Shown here piece after piece: positions 24,205 to 37,106 of a stretch of DNA of 64,000 bases. The position numbers were made by a program, and so were the translations under genes. Source of the stretch: Mantis religiosa (lineage: Eukaryota > Arthropoda > Insecta > Mantodea > Mantidae); the NCBI GenBank assembly GCA_030765055.1, contig JAUKNK010000056.1, forward strand, positions 944,001 to 1,008,000, read 5' to 3'. The notes beneath the pieces were generated by a model. It saw nothing but the letters and a program-made list of their open reading frames with translations. It had not been told where the DNA came from and made no database searches. Within the stretch, counting starts at the first letter, position 1. Every line of letters begins with the position of its first letter.

Positions 24205-24642
24205 AATTAACTAAAATATTATTATTTGCTTCAAAAATTGTCCAAAAGGCCTCTGCTGTGTTCTAAAATCAGAAAACTTCACATTTTCTGATAGTTAATT
24301 TGCTTTAGTCAAGAGGCTAGCAGCTCTGCCTTAGTCTTTGAAAGTTCCAAGTCTCGGACATGATCATTTAACTCATTTTGAATCATTCTGTATAAGTGGG
24401 ATGGAGTTTGAATGTTGATATCATGATCATTATGTTGAAGCCCTGGGTATATCTCCAGAAGTGCTGGATTTATGTTCATAGTCAGAATAATTAATGTTAT
24501 AGGACTCAGGTGGAAGTGGAATAGGGAGTTCATTTGAGTGGGGTAATTGGAAATATAGCTGAAAATACCTATATTTGGCTAATTCAGTCGAATTTTCTTC
24601 TGTGAAATGAACTTCACAGGTGGTCCCATGCAGAAATAGCAA
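24205..24642 (-). pseudogene. Arthropod multicopy family, N-terminal fragment
   Basis: Minus-strand frames (24642-24430 and 24533-24309) read LNDHVRDLELSKTKAELLAS followed by a broken continuation. This recalls a family of uncharacterised proteins abundant in arthropod genomes, whose N-terminal part reads roughly LNDLVRDLNLSK. A second, longer copy lies at 27617-28965. This one stops after the N-terminal block and changes frame at least once. Function is unknown to me; high copy number in such genomes suggests a transposon-linked origin. Confidence 0.55.
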
Positions 24643-26111
24643 TCATTTACATGTTTGGTTTGTATCCTTCAAATCTTGGGCACTACAAATGGTATTGATC
24701 TATTTCTCCCTTTTAGCCAATAACCAGGAGTTGCAGAACAGGCATTGTAACAAATATGGAGGCCCAGCGTTTACCTTGGTCCCATATTTTGCATACAAAT
24801 ACACATGGCATATCTTTTTATTAATGGTGTTATATTTCTCCTTTGGGTTGCAAAAGTCATTTTGCCACAAATATAACGTAATTTATCAGCACTTTTTAAC
24901 ACTTATGCAGCGTATTGATGTCTATCACATCACCGATTTATCGCTATACACAATTAAAGATGAATATTTTGATATAACAGACTTATATATGGTTAGAACA
25001 GCACTACAAAAATTTTATTAATTTACTAAACAATACAGATAAAACCCAGTCTTCACCAGCAACATCTTGTGTCTAACTAAACAAAAAATCTTGTACAAGC
25101 AATCACAAACGCCCAAAGTCATAAATTCATCTCCATCTCCCCTGCTTGAGTCTGCTGTAACCTTTACAGAGAATCTACTGATGTTTTCTTCTGAAAAGAG
25201 CAATTCCTTACAGACACATTACAATGAAACCAGACCACTATGCACATTATTACTGTCATATTTGTCATTAGCAGTACAAAATTAGTCAGAAATAGCTTAT
25301 TTTATTTCTGTAAAGTTTTGGCTGTTGTTTTCTGTTACAAGGAATGATGTCACCATCTTACTTTCCCAGCTCAGAAAATTTGTTTCATGACTGATACACT
25401 GATTATTAATTGTAGCTCCTCAAAGACATCGCATTGCTATGTGCTGTTACTGCTGTTGATATTAAGGGATGCTCAACTACTGGTCATTAGCATCCTGTAT
25501 GGACACCCCGCTGTACATGAGCAAGAAATCTGCACCAAAAAACTAGGTATAAAATCATATGCATTCCTTAGTTGGAAACCAGAGCATCGTGCACATGACA
25601 AAAAGTTACCAGAAGTTATTAACTATGATGGTTTAAATTTTATATAATGGTAAACGTTAATGATATAAAGAGTGAATCACCTAAAGCTTGTACTGCAACT
25701 ATTTCTGAACTGGAAAGTGCTTTTGACATGCAGTTTCCTCAGCACTCATGGCAGCCAGGGGCTCATACATTTAGACTATAAACAGATAAAATACTGATAT
25801 GGTGTATTCTTTTTAACAAACATACATTTTTTTAAACGGAACAGTGTCTAGTAACATTAAAAAATAAATAAATGTAGGGTAATTTAGAATGTCAATGATG
25901 AAGCTTGCAGGATTTTAGTGTAAATAGTTTACAAGAAATCGTATTTTGAATCTTTTATACATCAACAGTTGTATGTTCCATTCTACCTGCTTAGTTGCTA
26001 GATATAATGTCATGTTTCTTTACAATGTGTTTTCAGCTCACTGATTGATTACACTGGGACTTTCTTATCCACTAGTTTGTAGTAGTTCAAGTAGTATGCC
26101 GTAAGTGGAAG
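24643..26111. other. AT-rich spacer, no gene recognised
   Basis: Several short ORFs (24620-25021, 25067-25285, 25387-25647) show no domain, repeat or homology that I recognise. Confidence 0.5.
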
Positions 26112-27091
26112 ATGGGATTTAGCAGTGTAGAAATAGCCTGCTCATGGTGTTTGGAGGCTGTAGGAACAAGGCAGTTTATTCTTGTTAAATGTATGCAGAA
26201 ACATATCCCAACAGACGTATACCATCTCAGCAATTATCAATGTCCTTCACCAGTATGTGAATGTCGTAGTGTAACATCTAGAAAAAGTAATAGAAAAACC
26301 AGGATATTGGAGAAGAAAGAAATTGATGTTTCGGTTAATGCAAATCTGCAAATTAGCTCCTACGCAATCACACGTGGAAATGGCATGAGTTAGGCAAGTG
26401 TACTTAGTATTATCCATTTATGTAGGTTTCATCCTATTACACCTCTCTCCATCAAGAACTATAGAAACAATTTTGAGAATCATGTTACCTTTCGTGGGCA
26501 TTAAGAATAATACTCCAGATTCATCATATATGTTGTATAGTGATGAAGCAAAATTTACTAATCATGACCAGGTAAACCATAGAAACATGCATTATTTTGT
26601 CTGTTGATAATACCTGTTAGCTTCATCAGTTTGGTGGAACATGAGTATCCATGGAGTGGTGTAGGATAGTGAATCATAAGCTCATAGGCCTTAATGAACA
26701 CTGAACTTGCACAAGAATGTAGCCTACCAACAGGACATCTACCACAGATGCTATAAGATGTTCTCTGCAGACTAGAAGGAACTTTGATACCAACGTGATG
26801 GTTGTACAGCCCACTGTTTACAAAGTACTGTAGCTTATCCGAACAGACACTTTCCAAGATATTGGATTAGAACACAGAGGATCTGTAGTTTGTCTGGCTC
26901 ATTCATTGGATTTGATTCCTGCTTTCCTGTTGGGAAAGGATATACCAATTACACCAGATGATATGAAATGATGTATTACTGCTGTCTACTCTGACATTTC
27001 TCGTGCAATGCTAGAAAGTGTGCAGAAGTCTTTCCGTGGCAAACAGGAAGTATGCATTGAAGCTGCCAGTGGTCATTTTGAACACAACCTT
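26112..27091 (+). pseudogene. DUF4817/DDE-type transposase fossil
   Basis: In order on the plus strand I read an N-terminal MGFSSVEIA block like DUF4817, then the helix-turn-helix-like ANLQISSYAITRGNGMS (to 26393), then a frame change to FHPITPL, then YSDEAKFTNHDQVNHRNMHYF (26512-26604), which carries a catalytic acidic residue, then a degraded middle, then RGSVVCLAHSLDLIPAF (usual form: a PDLTPLDFF-like motif), and finally CIEAASGHFEH at about 27055-27090. This order matches the DUF4817 plus DDE transposase proteins common in insects. Frameshifts and stops are scattered throughout. No terminal inverted repeats were identified. Confidence 0.75.
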
Positions 27092-27616
27092 AAGGTCAAT
27101 GATTTCGTTACCTGTCAGAATATAATTAGCTTTTCTCTTCTTTCTTTCTGTAGATTGTACTACCACAGATTGTACAAATATCTGTTTAAGTTTCAAAATA
27201 ATATATCTAATAAACTACTTGCACTAGAATCCTGCAATAAATATCATTGACATCAAAATGTATGCTGCCTTTATTTTATGACGTAAATAGGTATTGTTGT
27301 ATTTAAAAAAATTATATTTGTTCAAAAAGTACACTTTTACAGTTTTGTTAAGGTCGGCTTCTATACTAAAAGTATAAGCCCCTGACTACCAATCAATGCT
27401 GAGAAAACTGCACATCAAGAACACTGGTCAAAAAAATTTAACTTGTTTAATGTTAAAAAAGCATAAAGGTGACTCATACTGAATTTTGTGTGCTGATTAC
27501 AAATCTTTTTGCAGAATTTTCCATCACCCACAGTTAAGAAGTAATTGTATTAACAAGATTTCTTGTAATTATACAGATAATATGTGTAGCACCTTACCTT
27601 GAGTACTTTTACATAC
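27092..27616. other. Spacer, no gene seen
   Basis: A/T-rich sequence between two fossils. It may contain the 3' end of the DUF4817-type transposon, but no terminal repeat was found. Confidence 0.45.
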
Positions 27617-28965
27617 CTAAAGTATATGTGAATTAGACTTTGGACTGAACCTTGCTTGAGGAGCATATCTGTGTAGTGTCCAGCAGAAGTCTGCCAACAT
27701 ATCTGGAGTCAGTTTTACCTGGTAGCATCTTTCCATTTCAGCGATTTCCTGACAGAAATACTCACCATATTCGTCGCTGACAGTGCCGAGGTTATCAGGA
27801 AAGAAATCAAAATGGGAGTCCCACAGGTGTATTTTTGAAGACATTACATTCCGTGACCTTGTAGTTCTCAATCAGCCTACTAACAAATTTTGCGTAATGT
27901 TCAGTCCTATGGTTTCCAAGTAAGTATAAGACAATGTTTTTGAAAGAGAACCATGCATCTCGTTTTTGCGAATTTAAAAGGCTTTCAAACTGCAAATCAT
28001 CATAAGTTAACTTTAAAGAGAGTCGATTAATAACACTAAACAACACTTCTTTTTTTTCCGGAACATGTTTCTGAAGCTTTGCCTCTATCATCAGCCGGCC
28101 CTCGCATTCATAAGTTGTCTAATTTTAGGTCCAAAAAATATTCCCTCCTTTATTTTTGCATCACTTATAATTGGGAAATAGTTTTCAGGAACAGAAATGC
28201 ACTCCCATCACGATCCATTGCTTTCAGAAATTTCTAAACAAACCTAGTTTGATGTGTAATGGGAGTAATACGATTTTATCAGCATTTACAATGTTTGGTG
28301 AACAATATTCGCCTGTACTGGGTTGAATGACTCTCTTTGGCCAACTTTTTTGAACATAATGATTGCTTTTGTCTCTTCTATCCTACATGCACAAGAAACA
28401 GCAAAATCTTGTGCAACCAAGTTGTAAAATAAGTAGGATATCTATCACTTTAAAATCTGCACATATCTGCCATGAGTAGTCATCATACCGGACACTGCAT
28501 AGGAAAGAGTTGCGTGTTCTCATAACTCTCCTTCATACCAACTGCATGGGCTATGGGAATGGATGGAAACTGTTCCCATTACGTAGCAAAAACTCTTTCA
28601 AGCTTGTTTGCAGCAGCGTCAATAAACGAGCACCAATCTTCAGGCTTGTGTTGAACACCTGGAGCCTCTATCCAAGAGCCAACATCATTACAGAGCACTA
28701 GGTCCTCTTGTTTAGAAAATAAGTTCTCAGACTCCTTTAGGAGTCGATGAAAAGACGTTATTTTGGTGCTATTCTGCAGGAAATGCCAGCCTTTAAATTT
28801 TGAATTAAGTAACCCAGCTTTACTTTAAGATAACCTCAGATCACGAACCAAATCATTTAGATGTTCCTTGGCTAATAAGTGCGACTAGTTTATGGTAAAT
28901 CCTTCCACAAAATCTGGGTCCCTTTGTCGTAATAAACTAATGTCATCACCGCTTTCAAAATCTTC
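27617..28965 (-). pseudogene. Arthropod multicopy family, near-complete fossil
   Basis: Read on the minus strand from 28965: LNDLVRDLRLS, SKQEDLVLCNDV, HKPEDWCSFIDAAANKL, IPIAHAVGMKESYEN, then at about 28120 DAKIKEGIFFGPKIRQLM, then AWFSFKNIVLYLLGNHR (in 28091-27807) and finally MERCYQVKLTPDMLADFCW (in 27871-27617). Block order fits the same uncharacterised arthropod family as 24205-24642, but here almost the whole length is present. Several stops (such as those near 28880 and 28590) and frame changes show it is dead. No role is known; long conserved blocks imply a protein once under selection. Confidence 0.65.
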
Positions 28966-30184
28966 AGTGACGTTACTGCCGTCTGGTGGAATTGGTATAG
29001 GACCGCCCGGTCCATGGGGCACTGGTCGAATTGCTGATACCAAAGATAGATATTAAAGTGTGTGTTTGGATTTGGAAGTTATTCCAGATATTTTTTCAAA
29101 GGAAACGTAGCAGTCTGGTATAACATGATCCTTAGGTCCCCACCATATCATAAGAACTGTAAAAGGCATATGACTGTTCCCTTTTAACTAGCCAGGTAAT
29201 GGTGTTATACATTTCACAAAACAGATTTCTGAAGCCTAAAGCTAATTCTCATCAATTTTATTGTCAAAATAATACTCATAAAGTCTTTTAGTCGAGAAGT
29301 AAAATTTACCTCTATGCATTCTAAGTGAGCTCACCACAAATGTAACAGTAACTGTTTTTATCATTTACACATTTGTGAGACATTTACTCTCCTAATTACC
29401 AATCCTTAAGAAAGCGCACTATTAGAAACGCTACACTTGTTAATTTTCAACTAAGAACACACAGGATTATCTTCTATTAGCTTCTACTCCATTGGCAACT
29501 ATGCACAACAGTTTGTATCAGGAAGAAACCTTCCTTGTCTGCTCCTGGAGTAAACATTTACCTGGACGGTGAAGCTATAGTTTTAAAGAGGCTCGTTGCT
29601 GGACATTGTCACTCCTGAAGTCACAAACAACAATTACCTAAAGTAAATATGGCATTGGTTACCGTATTTGTTGACCTAATAAGATAAAACTACTTTCCTT
29701 TAATCAGCACATTTACCGCGATATGCTAATAATCATAATAACAGTTCTTTTAATATCACAAAATATTGGTGGGTGATGGAGCATTACCAACTTGATTTTT
29801 GGCTTTATCCATACAAATACGTAAGAAAAAGCAGAAAATGTTTATTTATCATTTTCGTTGTTGACCATTGTAATTTGCACTTACTATTTCAGAAATATTT
29901 GGAGTTCACGCTTTAAGTAATTCATCTTATAACTTCTTAATCGGATTTTCAAGCTTATAAACTTTTGCCAAATGCAGAAGGTGAAATCCTAAGTCATAGA
30001 CTCCCTTGAGATGTTAACTTGACAGATTTCATTAAAATTAATCCACATTTTCAAATCAAGGCAAACAGTCAACTTTAAAAATATATAAAATTTATTTAAT
30101 ACAAAAGGGCTTACTTAGCATACCATGCATTTGACATTACCATACAATTTAGAAGACTTACGCAACATAACATGTATGTGACAT
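28966..30184. other. AT-rich spacer, no gene recognised
   Basis: No ORF of note. A 20-base motif gacattaccatacaatttag occurs twice (about 30133 and 30179), the second copy running into the end of the alpha-tubulin pseudogene. Confidence 0.5.
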
Positions 30185-31005
30185 TACCATACAATTTAGT
30201 ATTTCTTCTTCAGCTTGTTGTGCCACAGTATCTGAAGAAACCTCTTCATAATCTTTCTCCAGGGCTGTAAGATCCTCACGTGCTTCAGTGAATTCCGTTT
30301 GCTCCATACCCTCCTTAATATACCAGTGCACAAAGGTTTCTTTGAAAACAGTAAATCAAACATACGACCTAGGCGCTGCCATGCTTCTGATATAGCTGTT
30401 GTATTTGATAACAAGCACACAGCTCTCTTCACTTTGGCAACATCACCATCAGACACTACTGATGGTGGCTGAGAGTTGATGCCAATTTTGAAACCTTTAG
30501 GGCACCAGTCCACAAACTGAAATAAATGCCGACATTTTATTAGGTTAATTGCTTCATTGACATCTTTTGGTACCACATGACCTCTATATAAGAGGCAACA
30601 TGACATTTGCCATTGCTTGGGTCACACTTAACCATTTGATTTGCTGATTCAAAACACTTGCCTGTAATTTCTGGTACTGTAAGCTGCTCACGATATACCT
30701 TGTCTACAGAAATAATTGGAACATATGCAGCTACAGGGAAGTGAATTCGAAGGTATGGAATTAAATTTGTCTGAAATTCGATTAGTTCTACATTCAGGGC
30801 ACCATTGAAATGAAGGAAAGCGGTTATGGAAGATAAAACCTGAGCCATCAAACGGTTGAGATTCGTGAATGTTTATGAATGCCGAGAGTCCTCAGGCAGA
30901 AGTCATATGTTGCTTCATTGTCCATGGCAAGTCAACATCTGAATGTTCCAAGGTACTATGAGTAGTTAGGATCAAATTATATGGTTCCACAACAGCTGTA
31001 GATAT
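30185..31005 (-). pseudogene. Alpha-tubulin last-exon pseudogene
   Basis: From 31005 on the minus strand: STAVVEPYNLILTTH and TLEHSD, then a broken stretch, then ALNVELIEFQTNLIPY, NQMVKCDP, VVPKDVNEAI, QFVDWCPKGFKIGIN, KVKRAVCLLSNTTAISEAW, and in another frame EFTEAREDLTALEKDYEEV and an EEE tail. These are the C-terminal 270 or so residues of alpha-tubulin in order. The first conserved codon is preceded by ttccttttgcag, a good intron acceptor (31006-31017), which suggests a genomic exon copy rather than a processed retrocopy. At least three frameshifts (about 30870, 30600, 30330) prevent translation. Confidence 0.88.
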
Positions 31006-31902
31006 CTGCAAAAGGAACATACATATGCTTTATTTTACAGTATTTAAAATGTAAATCAGCATGCTATTTGGCAAATTACAATACTGCAAATGTATTCACA
31101 ACAATATTGACTACTCAATTTTGCATCACAAGCTGTAGCTGATAGGTGTATTTTGGTAGTTCTGTTTACTACCGTCTTACTTTATCTTGGGCTTTGACAT
31201 AAATTGTAAAAGGCAGTAACAGGATTCTTCATTTCCTCCACTTAGTCATATTTAAAATATTATAAAATGAAGTGCATCATAGTTTCAGCTATTGTTCCCC
31301 CCCCCCAAGTTAGCCAATTGCTGAAGAAAAAGGTGAAAGGTTATTGTGGAATTGTGTTGATACTGATGCTTTTGGATCTGCATCAGCCATTTTATAGTTG
31401 AAGTTATTGTTTCAGATGGTTAAACACAAAAGAAAATGCAAAAGCATATGGTAGGAGAACAGCAAATTTAATGTGATACAGCGAAATGCACAAGTGATAA
31501 AACTGGAATATGGAGAAAGTGTTCTGCTATTTTTCTGAAAAAGGGCAGCTTTATTGACTCGGTCGTTCACAGCACTGGATTCCGGACTCAAGATTAAAGT
31601 GTTAGAGTGTACTTTTACAAATATATAACCTTCTCAATTCATTCGAAAGCTGATTTTTATAATACTCCATGCAGTAATATATTAATCACTGAGAGTTAAA
31701 TTTGTGATATGTACATTTTGCAAAAATATGTCTAGTAACATCCATTTCAAATTAAAAAGAAATGGAAGCCTTTTGGAGTATGTACCAACTCTCATCACAG
31801 AAACATAACTCAACAAGTGATTAAGAAATCTTTAGTCAATACTGGAGTATCAACCAAATTTCAGGTATTCTTCAATCCGTTTCCTAAAATTATTAAGGAT
31901 AT
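31006..31902. other. Spacer, no gene seen
   Basis: This would be intron sequence if the tubulin exon copy came with flanking DNA. It contains a C10 run near 31297. It ends in ATAT (31899-31902), the target duplication of the next element. Confidence 0.5.
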
Positions 31903-32381
31903 TGTGACTTTGTGGGTTCGTGAAATGAAAAGATCAATTTCACCACTCAAAAATGTTCTTTATTTCCACCGATTTACAGTTAAACACTCGCCAATTACTC
32001 AAAATTACGTAATGCACACAATTACGATTCACCAGTTCGTCCGTTACCGTTCCGATGCACGTACACAATTATGAAAATTCTTCCGTTGCACAGTCTTCTC
32101 TTCCACTAATACGGCGCTACTTCACTAGCACGTCAAGCACTGACTGATTGACTTCGCTCGCTGCAGCCCCCTTTTTATAGGAATATCACCGTCTTCTCGA
32201 ATTCTCTAGTTTCCGCGCGAAGGTTCCAGATGGTCGTGGAAGAGGGGGAAAGGGGCCGCCCGCGCAAGTGACATTTCCCTAATCTCCCCCTCAGTGACAG
32301 AGACTGATGAGTGGGTGTGGCCCAGCTGCCTCGGGTTCCTTCCAGCGGTCGCCGGACATCCCTTTCCCTAATTGGGTGACA
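31903..32381 (-). repeat. 3' LTR of gypsy copy A
   Basis: 479 bp, TGTGACTTTG...GGTGACA. It is followed internally (32382-32395) by ctgctccctcctca, which reads on the minus strand as the polypurine tract TGAGGAGGGAGCAG abutting the LTR. Confidence 0.9.
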
Positions 32382-32392
32382 CTGCTCCCTCC

Positions 32393-35300
32393 TCAGAGCT
32401 GGTCGTCCCGAACAGCACCATTGTAGCGGGCTAGACGATCCAGGTGTACCACCAAAATCTTCCCTCGGGGAACCTTCTGGATGCGGTAGACCACGTCGTT
32501 AATCCTCTTCACCACCCGGTACGGTCCTTGCCATGGCTGCTGGAGCTTCGGGCAGCGTCCCTTGGTCCGTGTAGGACGGTACAACCAGACCAGGTCACCT
32601 TGCTGGAACCCTTGGCTGTTGGCTTGCCTGTCATATCTGGTCTTCATGCGGTCGCTCGCGTTCTGGATGTTCTGGCGAGCCATCTCGTGCATGTCGTGGA
32701 GGTTGTCCACCAGGTTCTCCACATACTCGGTTACTGGCTGCCTCGCCTCCGGAGGGCTTTCAAAAGCCAGGTCACAAGGGAGGCGTACATCTCGACCGAA
32801 CATTAAGCTGGCTGGCGTCATCCCAGTTGTGTCGTGTGTAGAAGAGCGGTAGGCCAGCAAGAACAGTGGCACCTTGACGTCCCAGTCTCGCTGATGGCTG
32901 GCCACGACCTTCCTCAGGTGTTCCTCTAAGGTCTTGAGGTACCTTTCGACCATGCCATCCGATTGCGGATGTAGAGCCGTAGTGCGAGTCTTGTTCACCC
33001 CAAGCCTTTGTAGTGCCTCCTTCATTAGTTTGGACTCAAAGTTGGTACCCTGAACACTGTGTAGCTCTAACGGCTGCCCAAATCGACAGAACACTTGCTC
33101 CACGAGGCAGTCTGTGACTGTCTTTGCCTCTTGGTTTGGGATGGCATACACCTCCGGCCACTTGGTGAAGTAGTCCACGACCACCGTTAGGTACTTGTTG
33201 CCTCGGTCGGAAACTGGGAATGGTCCAGCAATGTCAACGGCGATCCGTTCGAATGGCACTCCGACGTTGTACTGCTGCTTGCGATCCCGGCTCCTAGTCT
33301 GGGGGCCACGACTCGCCGAGCACACGTGACACTGACGGCACCCTCTCAGCATCTGCTCGGAGTCTCAGCCAGTAGTAGCGCTGCCGTAGTTTGTCAATCG
33401 TTCGGTTCACTCCCAGGTGTCCTCCCGAAGTACCGGCGTGCACTTCCTCCTAGACTTCCGGGACCTTACTCCTGGGAAGAACCAATTGTTCTCACTGCGT
33501 CTTGCCATCGGGTGATTCCCATACCCGGAACAGCACGCCCTCTCTGGTCTTCAACGAGTCCCATTGGGCCCAGTACGACTTGTAGGTGGCGCTCCTCGGT
33601 GCGATGTCCTCCCAGGTTGGTCTCCTCCCTGCCTCCACTTCCCTCAATAGTGGCCCCAAGTCTGCGTCCGCCAGCTGCTCCCTCCTCAGGCCTGCGCTAT
33701 CCCAGCCATCCGCAGGCACTGCCGTGGCTACTCAGACTGCTGCGGCACGCTCCTTCTCCTCCACTCCTGTACACTGGCCGCACTCTTCTGGACAGAGTCT
33801 TCGGGACATAGCGTCAGCGTTACCGTGGCTCTTCCCTCTAAGATGTTCCGAGGTGAAGTCGTACCCCTGCAGCCTCTGGACCCAACGCGCTGTCTGGCCT
33901 TCCAGGTTCTTAAAGCTCAATAGCCAGGTTAGGGCGGAATGGTCAGTCCTCAGGTGGAATGACTGACCGTACAGGTACTTATGGAAGTGCTCCAAGATCT
34001 TTGCTACCGCCAGTAGTTCTTCTCTGCCTTGGATAGCGTCTTGCTGTAGTAGGCTATCATACGCTCATGGCCGTCCTGGATCTGCGATAGGACACCTCCA
34101 ATGCAATGGTCGCTAGCGTCGGTGTCGACAATGAAGGCGCCACCCGGTTGTGGGAAACCCAAAATGGGAGCACTGCACAGGGTCTCCTTTAGGTGCTGAA
34201 AAGCTTTTTCGGCGTCCTCTGTCCACGTATAAGGCCGGTGTTCCTCCGTCAGGAGGGTGCGGGGTTTTTGCGATGTTGCAGAACCCCTTTATGAGAACCC
34301 CTAATAACTGTACAGCCCCAGGAAACTGCGCAACTCTTTCTTACCCTTTGGGCGAGGCCAATTTCTCACAGCCTGTGACTTCTCCGGGTCTGTGGCCACT
34401 CCGGTTGCTGAGACTATGTGGCCTAAGTCGTTCACTTCCTTGCGGTAGAGCTGGCACTTCTTCGCGTTCAGCTTCAAGTTGGTCGCCTACAGTCTCTGTA
34501 GCACCTTACTCAGATTCTCCAGGTGACATTCAAAGGTCTTTCCGACGATAATGATGTCGTCCAGGTATAGCAGGTAGGCGTCGTAAGTCAGCCCTCTCAT
34601 CACTGACTCCATGAGGCGTTGAAAGGTAGCTGGTGCGTTGCAGAGGCCAAAGGGCATAACCGTGAGCTGCCAGGGCCCTTGGCCTGTCGAGAATGCGGTC
34701 TTTTCCTTGTCTCTTGGGTCTAGAGCTACCTGACAGTAGCCCGACTTCAGGTCCAGGGTCGAGAACCACTGTGCACCAGCTAGCGTGTCCAGGGTGTCGT
34801 CAATCCGGGGTAAGGGAAAAGAGTCCTTCCGGGTGACAGCGTTCAGCTTTCTGTAGTCTACGCAGAAGCGCAGCTCGCCATTCTACTTCGTCACCAAGAC
34901 TACAGGGAAACACCAAGGCCTGTCTGACTTCAATCACTCCCCTGGATCTCATGTCCTCCTGGATGTCTCGTACCGCCCCTTGCTTCGCCAGCGGAACGCG
35001 TCTATGTGGTTGCCGAATAGGCCGGGTGACTCCGGTGTCGATGCTGTGGAACACTTTGTCCGTGCGGCCGTAGTCACTATCGCGTTGGCTGAAGACGCGA
35101 TCGTATTGCCTCAGTAGTTGTCGAACTTTCTCCAGCTGTTCTGCGGTCAGATGGTCGGCCGCCCTCTCCAGTAAGCCTTCTAGCCGGGGCCCCAGGGGTT
35201 GCTTCGGCGCCGGCTCCTGTTTCTTGTCGATTGCTGTTACGCTCACCACGAGCTCGCACGTTCCAAACTCCTTCCTGGCCTGGCCGTCGTGTTCGGTGTC

Positions 35301-36004
35301 CGTTGCATTTAGCAGTCTCACTGGCACCTCTTCTTGGCACTGCAGCAATGCCCTGGCTACGCACAGTCCGTGTACATGCGTCTTCTGGTCCAGCATCATG
35401 TTCTTGGTTCTCTGGCCCTCCAGTCGCTTCGTCACCACCACCTCGCTCCACGCGGGGAAAAACACGTCTTCGTCCAAGACGAACCTGCAAATTCCAAGGC
35501 GTTCTTCGGGTTGGCGGATTATAACCTCTTCTCCGTTAAGCCGCAGGACCTTCTTGCCGACGTCGACCGTCTCCTCATGGCTTCTGAGGGCATCCAGTCC
35601 CAGGATCACCTCCTCAGCCACCTTCGCGACGAACATCCACAGACGCACGGCACTCCGTCCCAAGTTCAGCTCCAGCAGGACCTCCTTCTCCACGGGCAAG
35701 GTGTCGCCCGATGCCGTGACAAACTGGTATGGTCGGCTCGGCTTCCTTGTCGGCAAACAGGTCTGATGATGGTCACGGCCGCCCCGGTGTCCACCAGCAC
35801 CCGGCACGGCTTTCCTCTTACCCAACCGTCCGCGATGAGGCTGTCATCCATACGCCGGCTGACGGCGCGCAGTGTCACTCGAGGGGATGGTGGTGATGGC
35901 GCCGACGTGCCCCTTTCCACGACGGCCCTTACTGGTTTTCCGGCTGCTCTTCCTGGTGTGGGCACACTCCCTGCAGGTGTCCGGGCTGTCCACACCCCCA
36001 ACAC
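32393..36004 (-). pseudogene. Pol of gypsy copy A
   Basis: The protease motif VDTGAAVTII lies near 35790 in the 36004-35666 frame. Compared with copy B, 13 bp are missing just downstream, which shifts the frame. From 35825 the pol frame runs through the protease end and linker into the RT start (to about 34930), shifts again after SRGVIE, and the RT with YLDD (about 34560) is split among frames. RNase H (HLRTDHSALTWLLSF) lies at 33995-33732. The integrase (33352-32393) is the longest piece, with VDIAGP, HSVQGTNF (catalytic Asp changed to Val) and DGMVERY, plus the C-terminal GPYRVV module. Confidence 0.9.
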
Positions 36005-37061
36005 AGGCCACTAGGTGTTCGCCGGAGTCCCTCAGCTGGTCTTCTGTCTCCAGCGTAGCGGACACTCCTCGTTCTCGACGTCGGGATAGATGTTACTTTG
36101 GCCGCCTTCATCCTTAATGCCGCTGTCAGCGCCTCGTGTATGGTTTTATATTCGCCGAGCATTAGGCGCTGACGAATCTCCGTGTCCCGTACCCCGTCGA
36201 CAAAATTGTAGGCTGCTTCCCGGGATACGAACTCCAGTGGCAGGTCAAAAAAGGCCTTGCGAGCCCGCTGCTCGATCGCTATGGCGAACTCCTGCAGCGT
36301 CTCCCCCGGCTGCTACGACCTTGCCTTTAGCTGGCTGCGGTATGCTGCGGCTAAGCGGTTGCTCTCGAAGCGATTCTCCAGGGCCTCCCAGATGTCCTTG
36401 GGAACCGCCGTCTGCACCGCGTTTAGGACTTCCGCGGCCCGTCCCTGGAGGCTGGCTATTAACTGTGTGGCCTCCTCCTCCTCCGGTGACCATCTGTTGT
36501 GTTTGGCCTCTGTGTCAAACTGGCGGCGGAAGACCTCAAATGTTGACGCGCCATCATATTTCGGAGGTTTGACGCGCGCCGATGTCGTGTCGCGTACCGG
36601 TGCGTCAGCCTTCAAATCCTTCAACCTCCTGCCGACGGCGTCCTCCACCATGGCGTTCAGGGACTTGACGCTGCTGTCAGCCTTCCCTTCCAGGTCGTTA
36701 ACGCGGCTCGCCAGGACCTCGACGCGCTCGTCCACTTGGCCCATCCGCTTGCCCAGCTCCGTCACGTCATCCCTCACGCCGGCCAACTGTTCTTCAAATT
36801 TGGCGGCGAGAGCCTCGTGCGCCACCTTCATTTCCGTGGTCAGTTCGGCTATCCTTGCGGTCATTGTCGTGGGGCCAAGTTGTTGTTTGCCGTTTCCGTC
36901 TTCGCAGCCAGGTTGTTACTTGCCGCTGCCGTCTTCTCTGTTAATTCGGCCTTCATTTCTTCCATCTTCTCGGTGATGTAGCCATTGGTCGTCTTCATTT
37001 CTGTCAGTTCCACCTTCATTTCCATCATCTTCTCCAAAATCTTTTCCAATGCCGCGTCCAT
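35929..37061 (-). pseudogene. Gag of gypsy copy A
   Basis: The likely start is ATG at 37061 (MDAALEKILEKMMEMK). A long heptad-like Met/Glu/Lys-rich N-terminal part predicts coiled coil. Copy A has two extra G near 36873 relative to copy B, breaking the frame. The capsid-like middle (36864-36313) has FEVFRRQFDTEAKHN and IWEALENRFESNRLAAAYRSQL. The last segment (36162-35929) has the zinc knuckle CWGCGQPGHLQGVC. Confidence 0.87.
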
Positions 37062-37106
37062 GGCTTTAATGCTCGGTGCTGTTGTCTTCCTGCTTCCTGA
37101 CACCAG

